The notes beneath the pieces were generated by a model that saw only the letters and a list, made by a program, of their open reading frames with translations, did not search any database and had not been told where the DNA came from. The translations under genes were made by a program, and so were the position numbers. This document shows positions 21,532 through 33,285 of a stretch of 64,000 nt of DNA, in pieces (position 1 is the stretch's first letter; each line of letters begins with the position of its first letter). The DNA lies in the NCBI GenBank assembly GCA_022925895.1, contig JAKSYS010000330.1, positions 1-64,000 on the forward strand, read 5' to 3'. The stretch is from Fragilaria crotonensis. Taxonomy: Eukaryota > Bacillariophyta > Fragilariophyceae > Fragilariales > Fragilariaceae.

Positions 21532-23927
21532 TATTTGCGGATTACCTAACCATGCTCCGCTTAGAATGGTTTGTTGTGTTTGACCGCATGGCTGCGTTGC
21601 ATTTTGACGTGCTACCAAAACGAGTCAACAAAGACAATTTGGTCAATCCATTATACACTGACACCTTGAGGTCTACCCTCAGTTGGCCAGATTTTGACAG
21701 CATGAAGAAGCGTCAGGCAATGCCAAAAGGTAAACTTCGCAAACTTGTTAAGGAACTTGAAGACGATGCTAGAAAGGAACGCAAACCTCAATCCAATCCT
21801 CGTTCAACCGCTTCTGCTGCAATCGATATCACGCAGAGTCCGGATAACAATGCCACTTTTGATTTATCTTCCTCAGGGAAGAAAGATTCTGTGTCTATGA
21901 TTCCGAAGTCAAAGGCAACAATCGATTTATCTTCGCCGGATAGGAAACCTGCTTCGACGAATGTGACTGATGCTGATGTCATTATGCAAAATGCACTTGA
22001 AGACACACCTGTGAAGATAAATGCTTCCGAGGATGCATTGGCTGACAAAAGTGAGGAACTAAAAGATACTCCCACAAAGACGGAAGGTGCCAATGAAGAT
22101 GAAGATGAAGAGCAAAAGGTCACAATTGAAAGGATTGAAGATCTTTCACTCCTCACACCTGTCGTGCTCCACGTTCACACACCCACCAAAAAGCGCAAAG
22201 GTGGTGATTTGTTGAAAAGATTACAACTTGATGATGTTTTCTTTGAAGACAAGAACGATGAAGAACCCAAAGGCAACCTCAAAGTTGACAAGGATGATGA
22301 CAATGCTGATTACACTGTGCTTTCGAAAGAGGCAAAGATGCATAAGGTTTCCACTCAATCCACAGGTACTATTGAGGCTTTTTATCGTAAGTACCACGCC
22401 ACGTCGGCCACTGATGATACAGTCATCGCCATTGACAAAGCTTTCAAAACGCAACTGGCTACCTTTATTGCGGAAAGCTTCAAAAAATGGAAATGGTCGA
22501 GTGAAAAGGATCACCAGAAGACAATTGAGCACTGGGCAAAGAAAATGAAAGCCAAGGATTGCTCTGAATCTAAGAGGGAATGGATTCGTGAATTGATTAA
22601 AGGTATCAAAGAAGAACGGGCTCAGTTCACGAAGGAGTTGACAAATGAATTCATGTTTACCCGTCTAACGATGGTTAAGGGTCTTCGATTTGAAAAGGCT
22701 AACAACAGCTTTTATGCTCGTTTGGTGTACCAAGAACCAGACGAGTCCCATCCTAACAAAATGGTAGTTGCTGAAGAAGAACTCAAGGTTGAAGAGGAGT
22801 GGGTCAGAAGTGAATATGCTGAAATCGACATTCAGCACATCATTAACATGCATCAAACAGACAAGTGGACTGACGTTCCACGAGATGTGGAAGTGAGGAT
22901 TGCAAAGCATAAAGTCGTCCGGGTCCGATATGTCCCTCCTAAAGTTCGTCATGTTCTCGATTATGAAGCAATGGCAAAAGTCATTAATGAAAAAGATGTG
23001 ACGAATGCCAAACGGCGGAAGAAACTTGGCTTTGATGAGCTTCAGACAAGCACGATTGGGAAAGCATCTCTGATGGATCAGGCCATTCCAAGACGACGCA
23101 ATCCTCCAATGCAATATCCTCCTCCCACGCCGTCAAAGATTGCTAAGAACCCAACAGAGGCAGCAGAAAAAAAGCGCTTGGAAAAAGAGGAGGCAAAGTG
23201 GCAAAAAAGTATCATTCGCAAGCCTGTCTCATCAAATTGTAAATGGGTCGGACGAATGGAAAACAATAAGGAGACCAATTTGGAAGAAGAATTTGTGGGT
23301 ATGGCATTTGGCGAAGCATTTGTTAAGGAATTGAAGTTGTCGGGCAATTTTCGTGGATTTGTGGATGTACCTGTTGGCGATTATAAGCCATCACATCTTC
23401 ACCATCATCCAAACTTGCAACGTTCTGGTGCGCCTGTGGTCCATTTTAATCAGACTGATGGCAAAGATTTGTGTGTGTCAAAGTCTCTTGCATCCGCTCT
23501 ATTTTCCATTGGCTTTCACAAAGAAGCATCTATCATTGATACTTTTGGTGAAGAAATATTGAGAGGTGCTGTCGTCGATGCTTTGGAGAATGTTGTGAAT
23601 CATGCACGATCCGTTCTTCCTTCTTGGATTGTTATTCGTCGCCTGCCTCACCGTTTCGATTGGAAAGCTGGTTTGGATGCACGTCACCTCTTGCTTGGTG
23701 TCTTGAGTGCATCCGACGGAAGCTGTTGTCATGCTGTATGCATACATGGAGGTTATGTATATGATGCAAACGAAACAGTTGCCCTTCCATTGTGTGACGA
23801 GGCATTAAATTATTGCACCTCTACTCCATTGGTGAAAAGTACATTTGTTGGGTTTCGGCGCGGGTATATTTTTTGTTATGAAGGACAACGAAAACAGAAA
23901 CTTGCAAGAATGACTTTGCAAGCTTGA
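21462..23927 (+). CDS. Large acidic/basic linker protein with C-terminal papain-like cysteine protease
   Basis: The first ~80 residues (DYLTMLRLEWFVVFDRMA...) finish the Ulp1 region. Then comes a long low-complexity charged linker with repeated FDLSSSGKK/IDLSSPDRK motifs (possible SUMO-interacting I-D-L-S-S segments). The C-terminal ~160 residues have DGKDLCVSKSLASALF (Cys about codon 649 counted from 21528), SCCHAVCIHGGYVYDANE (His 735, Asp 746), a Cys-His-Asp order like OTU or other papain-fold proteases. The exact family is uncertain. It ends 61 bp before the end of the opposite-strand transposase. No internal break was noticed over about 800 codons. Confidence 0.75.
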   Translation, partial: DKECFAYFDRRFFEALPTKKDDLIFADYLTMLRLEWFVVFDRMAALHFDVLPKRVNKDNLVNPLYTDTLRSTLSWPDFDSMKKRQAMPKGKLRKLVKELEDDARKERKPQSNPRSTASAAIDITQSPDNNATFDLSSSGKKDSVSMIPKSKATIDLSSPDRKPASTNVTDADVIMQNALEDTPVKINASEDALADKSEELKDTPTKTEGANEDEDEEQKVTIERIEDLSLLTPVVLHVHTPTKKRKGGDLLKRLQLDDVFFEDKNDEEPKGNLKVDKDDDNADYTVLSKEAKMHKVSTQSTGTIEAFYRKYHATSATDDTVIAIDKAFKTQLATFIAESFKKWKWSSEKDHQKTIEHWAKKMKAKDCSESKREWIRELIKGIKEERAQFTKELTNEFMFTRLTMVKGLRFEKANNSFYARLVYQEPDESHPNKMVVAEEELKVEEEWVRSEYAEIDIQHIINMHQTDKWTDVPRDVEVRIAKHKVVRVRYVPPKVRHVLDYEAMAKVINEKDVTNAKRRKKLGFDELQTSTIGKASLMDQAIPRRRNPPMQYPPPTPSKIAKNPTEAAEKKRLEKEEAKWQKSIIRKPVSSNCKWVGRMENNKETNLEEEFVGMAFGEAFVKELKLSGNFRGFVDVPVGDYKPSHLHHHPNLQRSGAPVVHFNQTDGKDLCVSKSLASALFSIGFHKEASIIDTFGEEILRGAVVDALENVVNHARSVLPSWIVIRRLPHRFDWKAGLDARHLLLGVLSASDGSCCHAVCIHGGYVYDANETVALPLCDEALNYCTSTPLVKSTFVGFRRGYIFCYEGQRKQKLARMTLQA

Positions 23928-23988
23928 CTAGAGTGGCAAGGTTAACTCTTTACATATAACTACATTTTTATGCTCACTTGAAACATTA

Positions 23989-26967
23989 TTAGTTGGCTGA
24001 CTCAACTGGTTCAGTAAATTCGAGTGCCCACAAATGGCGTGGCAAAGTTTGAAGGATTTTCGAACCATCATCTTTGATTGATATAACAAAGCATGGACCT
24101 TCAATGTCCTTTGGTTTGATGACACTTAAGTCTTTAGACATCTCCCATTCTGTAAGCAATACCGATTTAATGCCGGTTGGTGCTTTTCCAAATTGAACCA
24201 CCAATCGGAAAGGTTGAGGATTTTTGGTAATCACAACAATGGCCAATCGGCACGGCAAACTTGAGACAACATTATTTTTTTGTTTGTTGATCTGACATTC
24301 ATCCAATCGTAGACAGAACCACCAGATTGAAATGATGGATGGCAACGATATGTGAATGATCCGTGCCGCAATTCAGTGCACATACGAACGTTAGAACCAA
24401 ATTGGTGTGAAACAAATTGTAAAACATTGTCGGGGATGTGCATCAAGGAAACTTTTGTTTGTGTATGCCAACACAACTGATATCCGGTTTTGAAATCACA
24501 AGTCAATGTTGCAAATGTTGCGTTACCAGTACTCGTTTCCGGCACAATATTAATGCAAGGAGTTTTTACATGTGAAACGTTTGATCTGACATGGTTGGCA
24601 GATGTATCCCAAATCCGTGTATAAACTGCATTTATCATAAGCGAATATGACAATCGTTGAGCGGATTGTAATTCGTAAGCAGAACCATTATGACGCTTTT
24701 GAGCTCGTCGTCCGGGTTTTTTGGCAACTGGAATCAACAATGATTCGGGACGCTGCGCGCAATAATTTATAGGCGCACCAAACCGTTCAATATTGTCAAG
24801 TAGGTGCAACAATTCATGAAATTTTGGAAATTTCCATGACTTGCCGTTAGCCAGTGGTATGTCATCAACACACATTTGCAACAATGTTTGTATTGCTTTC
24901 TGAACAACAAAGATGGATTCTGCATGGTGCTGTTTGGTCCAATACGTAGCTTGATTCAGCCATTGATCAAAACATAACAGAGCCTCAAATACGGCAAGGA
25001 CAGCCGGAAGGTCAACTGATGGTTTTGGCAAAGTGACGACAGCATCATCAGTTGTAAGCACTGCTTTAGAGTGTTGTGCGTCGAATGTCGATTGCAAAAT
25101 CTGCCAGCCTTCATCGTATTGCGCAAGAATAACAAACAGAAATACCAAGCCCAGTCGTTCCGATGCTGATATTTTGGTTAAATTGGTGATGCCTTGGCTA
25201 AAATCGGTTGCAGGAAATGTGCTGCGAATTGTTTGACGATGCGTTCGGTGAAAGCGTATTGCCAGAGCATCTAGCGCAGCCAATTTGCTTGGTGGAACGT
25301 TCTCAAGAACCAAAAAGGTAACCATTTCAATCATGCCTTTTCGAAAAGCATGCATAGTCTCCACGGGAGTTGATCCATAAATTCCACGCAATGGGTCTGC
25401 CATTGGGACATAATCAAAGACATTATTCAACTCATGTTGTGACCACCGTTTGCGAATGTCCACATCGCCATTGTGTGCTATTTCCGAAACTTCAGAAGCA
25501 TTCAAAAAAACACATTGAACGTATGGATTGTCAAGCTGCTCGTAATTTACATCACAAGCACGACAATGGCGTTGAATTCCTTTGCCGTGCGACCCAAAGC
25601 GACCACACAACATATCACCTTCTTGCATATCCTGAATAACAAAAAGGATACAAGTTATTACGTCCACTTGCATCTTACCATAAGGACCAATGGGTAATAA
25701 CACGTTTGTCAAGTGGGGACCTGCAATACACATTGATCGCAACACTGCATGTAACTGGGCATGGTAATTGCGAATGTTATCACCTTGTTTCATGTTTGTT
25801 TGATTTTGTGCGGATGATAGTTTTGGTTTTGGAAGAAACCCATGATATCCCCATGCTTGTATTGTCCGACGAAACTCTTCTTTAAAAATGGCAGGTGAAA
25901 ACATGTAAGGCTTCAATGAAAATCGTGCATTGCCAGTAACATGAGTGCGGTCAATCCATTGAATAATTGGAACAAATAGTTGTCGTGTTGGATCGGTGAT
26001 CATGCGGTCGTATGCATTGCGATAAACACTCCCAGATATTGCATCACCAAGCCTTCCATCTGGGCTTTGATATGGTTTTAATGGGTTGCACAAATCAATC
26101 AAGAGATTTTCAGCGGTCATAATGGATGGATTTTGTAACAAATTGAGTAGCTGAGGGCAAATTCATAAGCGATGACTTCGCACGGAGGACCATGTGGAAC
26201 ATTGACAGGCAACACAGAAGGCAACAGTTTCTGTGCATTTGTTACTGACTTGAACAATACATCAACATTTTCATGCGCGATTGCCCACCATCAGGATAAA
26301 ATGAGTACCCATCAGTTTGGGCGTTGCGCGCCCATTTTAAGACCGATTCAAATGCGTAATCAGGTGCATTGATGTCATCCAATATCTTTAACAAAGAAAT
26401 GGTCCATTTTTGATCTGTAGAAAACATGAATGATTGCGACGAAGCAATCGTATCATGTTGCATAGGACATGATGTTTCTTCAATTGTATCGTCCACAAGA
26501 ATTTGAATATCATGCTGCATGTCGTCAAGTATTGTTTCTTCCTCGATTTCCGAGGTCAGATTGGGCAGTGCCGCAAATGGCAACGAAGGAGGCGCCAAAC
26601 GCGAGATATCGTTCACAATTTCGCAACGCAATTGTCGAGGCCGTTTTGTAGTGGTAAAGACAGTGTCGTCAAAAGTTGCATTGGCACAATGTTGAACAAT
26701 TGGGGCGGTCGGCGGGTGGGTCTGTTCGCGCCGAACAAACTCCAAACACAGCGGAGACCGCTGAAAATGCATTGTAAACGCCTTTTCAGTAGCAAATGAG
26801 TTGCGACGGCTCATGCAATGTGGGTTGTAGCATACAAACAGAGACAACATCATGTGGCTGTTGTTTGATTTTGACATGACTTGTATTGTGTGGAATATGT
26901 AGTCTTGGTTGGATGCAAACAAGAATGTACGTGCGTGCTTGCTAAAGAATCCATGTGGCACAACCAA
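23989..26967 (-). pseudogene. Zinc-finger KDZ/CACTA-like transposase, at least three frame breaks
   Basis: N-terminal part (26242-26967): CYNPHC then FTMHFQRSPLC, a zinc-finger-like pattern, and LLKILDDINAPDYAFESVLKWA. Core (24231-26141): WIDRTHVTGNARFSLKPYMF, VIQDMQEGDMLCGRFG, a CRACD zinc-binding segment, and STPVETMHAFRKGM, matching the D...D/E layout of KDZ/CACTA-type transposases. The C-terminal end (SSLPCRLAIVVITKNPQPF ... to 23989) is in another frame. Breaks are at an A4 run (26268-26271), near 26153-26165 and at an A7 run (24275-24281); correction gives QSRMKNVDVLFKSV, EFAPQLLNLLQNPS and STNKKNNVVSSL. Family placement is by motif, not by search. Confidence 0.72.
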
Positions 26968-28627
26968 CAGCTGGCTTCAACCAAATACCACTCAGATTGG
27001 TAGGCAGTAGCCAACCAAGCAAACACACAAACACGGATAATTATTGGAAACTGGTTATGCACACTAATAAACAGGAAAGACTTGTCTGAGCGCGCACCTA
27101 TGTAAGAAAGTTTAACCTCGTTTATCCGTACTGGCATTAAAAAAACCTACAAAAATGTCTATATGTATTCGTAGACTTAATTATGTACAGAAAAGTAAGT
27201 TTGTTGAAAGTCACAGAAGACAACTACTGTTTATTTACTTTTACATACGCGTTTTTTTAGTTCAGGTATATGAATTATTTTTATAGTAGGAATACGTAGT
27301 GTCTGTTATGTACTTTGAGCAACCAAATATGAATTTTTAATGCGTTGTACGAGTTCAAATATTCATAAATACTGCATTAATTCAATTTTGGGTCCTTAGA
27401 TGTAGGAGTCGGTGCAACCAACTATATCCTGCATTCCAAGGAAATCATAGCCGTCTCTGTACGACCGCCACTGATGTTGCAAAACAAAAATAATTGCACT
27501 CATTTTGATGCACTTAGCAGCCACAATCAATAACTGCTTGGGCCTGACTTCTCAGGTGCTCCTCCTTCGAACATCCCCACTCGCATAAATGCCTAACGCA
27601 CTGCTGCATCGGAACAGCAATAGTTTGTCGCATTTGCGAAGGTGTTATCAATCAAGTCATCTGGATCAGCAGGGTCGGAGCAAAGTAGGGCGGGTGCAAA
27701 GAAGACATTCATGTGATTTGCAACCACAGTATCAAACTCCTTGGAAGTACAGCAGATAACATGAATCCGATGAACTAGTCATCACCGACGCCGCTGCATG
27801 TAAATTGTTGCATGTTGTATCACCACATCTTCCTTTTGTTACATTATCAGTTGCTGGCTCATCCTAGCCTCCGGTGCATGGCAAACAGCAATTGGCTTTG
27901 ATCAGCAGAAGAGCGAGATTATAGATGCAACAATGTCCTCTTGTGCCAGCGATTGAGCCACAACACACTTGGCTGAGACAATTTCGTGCCAATTTTATGT
28001 CCCCTTCGATCACATGCCAGCATTCCGCGGCACATTGGATATTTGGTGTGCCGCCATTGGGGCACATTGGACAACTGATGTTTTGAAGTTCTGCGGGATC
28101 AAAGCACACCTCTTAAATTGCGCCAATAAGTGTGGAACATACGTCGGTATCACTGATCTGCTTAGTGAATCGTCCTTGCGCGGCGGCGCATTTCAGGTTG
28201 TTGGCATTCCATGACATTGAAGCATTCCCTGTTCGTTTGTACAAAAGTCCTTCAAGACAAAGTGCACACGATGCTGCATTGCTTGTCTCCATTTCAATGA
28301 AGCAGATGTAGTGAGAAGAGGAAGAACAGAGGTGGACAATGCTAGCTTGTCATGGTCATATCGTTGTTCTCGTCGGGTTAATATCCTGTGTTATCCACAG
28401 AATGCCTAACAAAGGATATGGCGTAGAATCTATACCAGAACCTACTGGTACGAGTAGTGAATTTCGTGTCGTGGACCTTTATTCAACCGTGTGCACTCAA
28501 ACCGCCGCATTGGAGCTAGTACACAATACACTCATAACAAATCATGAGCCCTTGCCACCGATTGTCCACCAGGTCCGATCATCCAACATCGAAACACGTG
28601 CCGCTGAACTCAGTCCAGACGTGTGTT
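26968..28627. other. Intergenic with decayed coding-like debris
   Basis: A/T-rich flank to about 27400, then minus-strand coding-like text (e.g. EFDTVVANHMNVFFAPALLC near 27650-27740) ended by stops. No family recognised. Confidence 0.45.
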
Positions 28628-29778
28628 ATGGACAAGGTGTACGTCGCGGTGGGCGACCTTGGGACTGAGTTACGCGCATCCGCAGATGTTGCATGCGGGG
28701 ACGTCTTGTTTCGCGAGCCGGTGTATGCATTTGCCTGCGAAGACGACGATGACGAAGAATCCTTGCCTGCCATGGTTCAAGTGGCGATGAATGCACTGTT
28801 GTTGGCACCCCCAGACATGGATGTGGCAGAGCGGACTTTTCATCATTTGATCGCAACAGCGACAGAAGTTGATGATGTGCAGAAGACAGCTCTCTTTGCA
28901 TGGGGAGCAGAACAGATTTCATCAAGGCTGATGGGTATAGATTTGTCAAGAACAATCACTCAAATTGAAGTGATTCAAGCTATTCGACGTGTGGCCTTGA
29001 ATGCATTCACCGTCAAGAGTTTAATAGAAACTGAGATCGATTTGGAGAATGAGAATTTGGATCTGGCGATGTGCATTACACAGATCGGCTTGGAAGAACC
29101 GCGTGGGATTGGAGTGTATATTTTGGCATCTGCGGCAAATCATTCGTGTGCACCTAATGCGTTCGTCACGTTTGGTGAAAACAATGAAATAACATTTCGA
29201 GCGATACAATCGATTCAAGCACACCAAGCGATAACGATTTCATACGGCCCTGTCGTTGGCGTTGACGGGAATGTGCATCGTCGACGAGAGGAGATTCTAG
29301 ATTCACATTGTTTTGTCTGCGAATGCACTTCCTGCTTCACTGAAACAGCATCGACCACAACCTTGGTTTGTAGTGCTGACGATTATGAAGCCCTGGAGTT
29401 CATCGACAGCACCATCATTGGCAGAAACTTCACCGCCGGCGAAGCATTGAAACAATCAAAGCCATCCCCTCTAGCACTTTGAGATCAAGCATGTTTGGGA
29501 AGGCCATGGCTGACACCTCCACGCAGTTGATTGGGGAAGATCTTGAAGCAGCATTAGGATTTCAAAAACTTGCTCTACGGTCACTGGAATTGCGTTGTCC
29601 TGATCACCACATCACTATTGCGTACGAAATTCTGAGAGTGTGTTTGTTGCAAATTTGTAATGGGGAAAGAAATGATCCAAAGGAGATTGAACGTGCACGA
29701 GCTATCTTACATCGATACTACGGAACCGACTATGTCTACAATCGAACACTGGATGCGTTTAGTCGAAACGCGACGTAG
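28628..29778 (+). CDS. SMYD-like SET-domain protein (one frame break)
   Basis: SMYD proteins are lysine methyltransferases with a split SET domain and a helical C terminus. From ATG 28628 (MDKVYVAVGDLG) the SET core has ASAANHSCAPNAFV (NHSCxPN), ITFRAIQSI, ITISYGP and the post-SET cysteines CFVCECTSC. The frame stops at 29482, but the next frame continues TIKAIPSSTLRSSMFGKAM... and HHITIAYEILRVCLLQI..., the expected TPR-like C terminus, ending at 29778. One extra A in the AAA run at 29450-29452 would join them (GEALKTIKAI). No MYND finger was seen. The substrate is unknown. Confidence 0.75.
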
Positions 29779-31763
29779 AACCCTCCGTATTGGGAAACTT
29801 ATCTTCTCAGAGGTTCATTGGCACAGCAACGAAACTACGCGCCGTGGTCGATGGGTGCCGACACTACGGCATCATTTGCACTGATTCGTACTCGGAGTAC
29901 AACCGAGACCTCGATCTTTGGTGTTTTGAAGATGGGGTGCTTTTTTCAGGGTTTTTGTTCTCTCTAAAAGGATTCCGATGTTCTTGCGACGTGTTCGTTC
30001 CTTGTTTCAACGGTGAGGGTAGAACCCGACAGGAACTCGTTCTTTTGCTCTCGCTTTCAAATACCTCTCCCTCTATTACTTATAGGATGGCTTCTCGCTT
30101 TTGTCACAAAGCAAATATCTAGATAGTCGCTATGTATGCATACTGTGTGAGGTGGATCAACGGACCTACTGGTCAACCAATATGCTTTCTAATGAGGTTG
30201 GAACGTTGGGAAACTACACTTGGTATTCCATTGTGAACCTTCGTTTTGTATGGGTAAGAGCATATGTGCATTATGTGTATGTTATAATGTATTCATCGAG
30301 TGTAGGTTTGTACGTATATATATGTACACATCCATTTCAAAGGGAGATGGGGTAAAGCATTCTTATCCACGCGCATCCGTACGCTGCTCTACGCCTCTCT
30401 CTGAGTCTCGGCTGATACGATTGGTTGAAACTCGGGCAAGCGATGGCACACGTGGCATGACAAATTGACACTCAAGTAGGCGCAGAACGTTGAACTCCAT
30501 GTTAGGACTGCATCGTTGCACTGTATCGAGCGCATTCCAGAAGCTGTATGGTACTGTACCATACTCCAATGCTACTCGAAAACTCTCTACTACTAGTACC
30601 TGGTAGTTCCAATGCCATCGCAGTACTTGTAGTCAAGTTCTTGTAAACTGTTCGTATGAAAAAAATATAGTACCACAGGTACTAGACTACTACTACTACT
30701 TAGTAGTAGTATGGTAGCATAGAAGTGCTGCTGGATGCTGGTTCTCTCAAACGTTGCGAGTATCCCTGGAGGAAGCGGCATTGCGAGATGTCCTTCGTTC
30801 CAGTTAATCATGCAGCTACGATCTACGATGAATGGACCCTTTTAGAAGCACGGCCATCTGGAGTAGCCATAGGTTTATATGTTAACATATACTCGAGTAC
30901 GGAGTATCGCCCTCTACATCTCGTCTACTCTAGCAAGCACTCCTGTATAGTTGAGGGTATGTGCCGGATTATGGTACCAAGTGGCGCTGCATTTTACTCT
31001 CGTGCTCTCGTAGAGTAGAGAGCTAAAACACCTCCGCCATCTTGTATGGACAGGTTTATGCGTACCTGGTACTCGGAGTATTACATTACTCGATTCAGCC
31101 AGCTCGATGTGTTTTGTGCAAACAGTAGAATACGTGGTACTCATTACTCTAGCTACCAGTAGTGGTAGAGTACAATGCAAACATGTTGTACCTCTTACTC
31201 AGTCTGCAACAGGGTCTTCAAAGTACTACAGAATACACCCTACTCTCTCTTCATTTGCGATAGAATTTCTCAAGGTTGGGTCAGAATGCTCGTTATTCTC
31301 TCGTCCTCCGTGACCACCTCCAAAATCTGGAATTCAAAAGTTCGTGCTACCTTTCTACTAGCCAACTGTCTGGCTCTGATCAATATGCCCAACTTTCCGC
31401 TGACCGTCAAAAGATGGGCTAAGCTGAGTCCTATGGAACCGTTTCACTCCTTTTAGTACGACATTAACAGTGAACATTTAGCCCAGCACCACTGCACCAT
31501 TGTGCGATGAATATAGTGCTACTAGCTTCGACACAAATGGAACAACCAGGAACGGACAACCATGTGCTTTTACCAGTACTAAGGAGAACAACCTCGGTGG
31601 CAAACAGACAACTAAACGGCACATGAACAATTGGCTTCTGCTATAAGACTGCCCCGGCGGAAGGTAGACGAAATTGTTAGAGAGAGCGTAATCGGCCCGC
31701 CCAGAATACTCCTCCTACAGTTGACATCATGGCGATACTCACTCCTAGTACTACCTGATATCA
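29779..31763. other. Gene-free, GTAC-rich
   Basis: No supported gene. Contains the left copy of an imperfect inverted repeat (30340-30580) and dense TAC/GTA words (e.g. CTACTACTACTACTTAGTAG near 30690). Confidence 0.55.
30340..30580 (-). repeat. Left copy of imperfect long inverted repeat
   Basis: Its reverse complement aligns with 35860-36100 over about 240 bp: shared ATGGAGTTC, CATGCCACGTGTGCCATC, GTGCAGCG/TACGGATGCGC-type words and TTACCCCA-CTCC. Read as peptide, both copies give VMPRVPSLA and VEQRTDA. It may be an element end or a dispersed gene fragment. Confidence 0.7.
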
Positions 31764-32784
31764 CTAGTACCTGCATTGAAAAGGCCTTTCTCCAGTTTCA
31801 AATGCAAGTTGTGTGCATACAGCTACAGCGGCAAATGCAATCTTGTGCTTATGACGCACGTGACGCCACCGATGTTGCATACTTCCCCATTGCTTGAGAC
31901 GTCGATTGACTGTCTCGTGTCGAGCCCTTGCTCTTGTTTTTGCCAAGCGGTCTACGCGGGAAACACAGTCATCAGGAGTACGAGCTTTGACATTGTGTCC
32001 ACGATAACCCCTGTCTGCTTCAACCATTTCGTCATCACCGAGAAGGTGCATCAACCTTGATTTGAAAATTTTCACATCCGGCCACTTTCCGCATTTGTAG
32101 GGTCCATTGACCCAGACAATATCACCTGTTTGAATGCAAACAGCCATTTCGTATCGCAAACCGGGTCCCCGAAATTTGTGACTGAACCACTGACTGTCGA
32201 ATGGGGTCGGCTCCTCAATCGGGAAGTCAACCCCATCAACAGTAACCTTGCAGGTCTTGCCCCTGTCAGATCGAAACCGGTTCTCCCATCGAATCTTGCG
32301 TAGGCCGTAAGTAGAAGAACAACTTTGATATCATTTTTGCTTGGAACAGAAAACTTACCACGTCATTCTTCTTTTTTGCAATGATCATCAAAACAATCCA
32401 TGTCCAAAATCGATATGTTTTCCGACTCACCGCAGCAATTGTCGACAAAACATCCTCTGTTGCATATATCTTCAGAAACATAAGTGCCCAGAGAAGATGT
32501 CTTGGGAGAACATTGTGAACTAAAAAGGAACTTTTGCATTTCTCCCATATCATAAAGCAGACTGTTGGACTGACGCCAAAATGGGATCGGAAGTCCCTGT
32601 CAGGGACGCCGGCCCCCAGGTTAGCGTTGCTCTTCAAGAGACGCCTTGCTTCAGAGATAAAGGTGTCTGGAGTTGTAGTTCTTTCCATGATTCCTGTCCT
32701 AGTTTTCCTGGCTGGCCAATGCAGTGGATATGTTGACGATTGATTGCGGATTCTGATTTTCCGGTGTGATGGAACATGAATCAT
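31764..32784 (-). CDS. IS5/Harbinger-like DDE transposase, two exons, intact
   Basis: Exons 32359-32784 and 31764-32294, 64-bp intron (GTAAGT...GCAAG), phase 0, 318 residues (join KKKNDV-IRWENRF). The N-terminal half is a helical DNA-binding-type region (FRSHFGVSPTVCFMIWEKC ... FLKIYATEDVLSTIAAV). The catalytic triad candidates are Asp162 (CKVTVDGVDFP), Asp235 (VEADRGYRG) and Glu269 (ARHETVNRRLKQW), the DDE_Tnp_4-type pattern. No break or stop; it could still be functional. Confidence 0.85.
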
Positions 32785-33109
32785 GCCACCACGCAGTCAC
32801 GCACAACCATCATAGGAGATTATCGGAGTAACCGGGTATGAGATTTTTTAGCACCACTGATGTTCTTGAACTGTGAGCAACACTGTTCTTATTTGTCTCT
32901 ATGTTAATCATTGATGTTTATGTGTATAAAGTATGACTCTCATGCATGAAGAATACTCAATACTGGATAAACCCTGGTTGTCAATGCGGCGGATTTTCCA
33001 TGTGACTCTGGGAGGTATGGGTGATATCTTGAAGGGCGGCTTTCATATGCGTTGGCATCACACGTATCCATGTACATGCATTTACAACCCAACTTGCACA
33101 TTGGTTGTA

Positions 33110-33285
33110 CGCAGTTGTACGCAGTCATACGCAGTCATACGCAGGACTGCGCAGGCATGCGCAGCCATACGCAGGCACGCTGAGGTGTAGCCAGTATCTT
33201 TTCTACATGCGGTGTGTCCCTACGTAAGGCTGCGCAGGGATGCGTACGGCTGCGTATGGCGGCGTACTACTGCGTATGTCAAACA
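33110..33285. repeat. 10-bp-period TACGCAG repeats in inverted orientation
   Basis: From 33110 to about 33183 units like NTACGCAGNN recur every 10 bp (GTACGCAGTT, GTACGCAGTC, ATACGCAGTC...). From 33224 to about 33285 the complement recurs with the same period (GCTGCGTATG, GCGGCGTACT, ACTGCGTATG). The two arms could form a long imperfect hairpin. It lies between the two divergent genes of the IS5-like element. Confidence 0.85.

Larger units (their letters stand above)
15757..26967. mobile_element. Large multi-gene DNA transposon (KDZ/CACTA-like), ends not delimited
   Basis: Five coding units lie together without host genes: a four-exon accessory gene (minus), a GNAT, a Ulp1-type protease and a papain-like protease (plus, probably parts of one polyprotein), and a zinc-finger transposase (minus) converging on it. 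Transposase plus Ulp1-type protease is a known combination in large eukaryotic transposons such as Zisupton and CACTA relatives. Treating all units as one element is inference from adjacency; I could not find matching terminal repeats in 15250-15756 and 26968-27400. Confidence 0.6.

Noticed and set aside
15250-27400. Terminal inverted repeats for the large transposon
   Set aside because: Compared the A/T-rich flanks by eye; no convincing complementary ends or target duplication.
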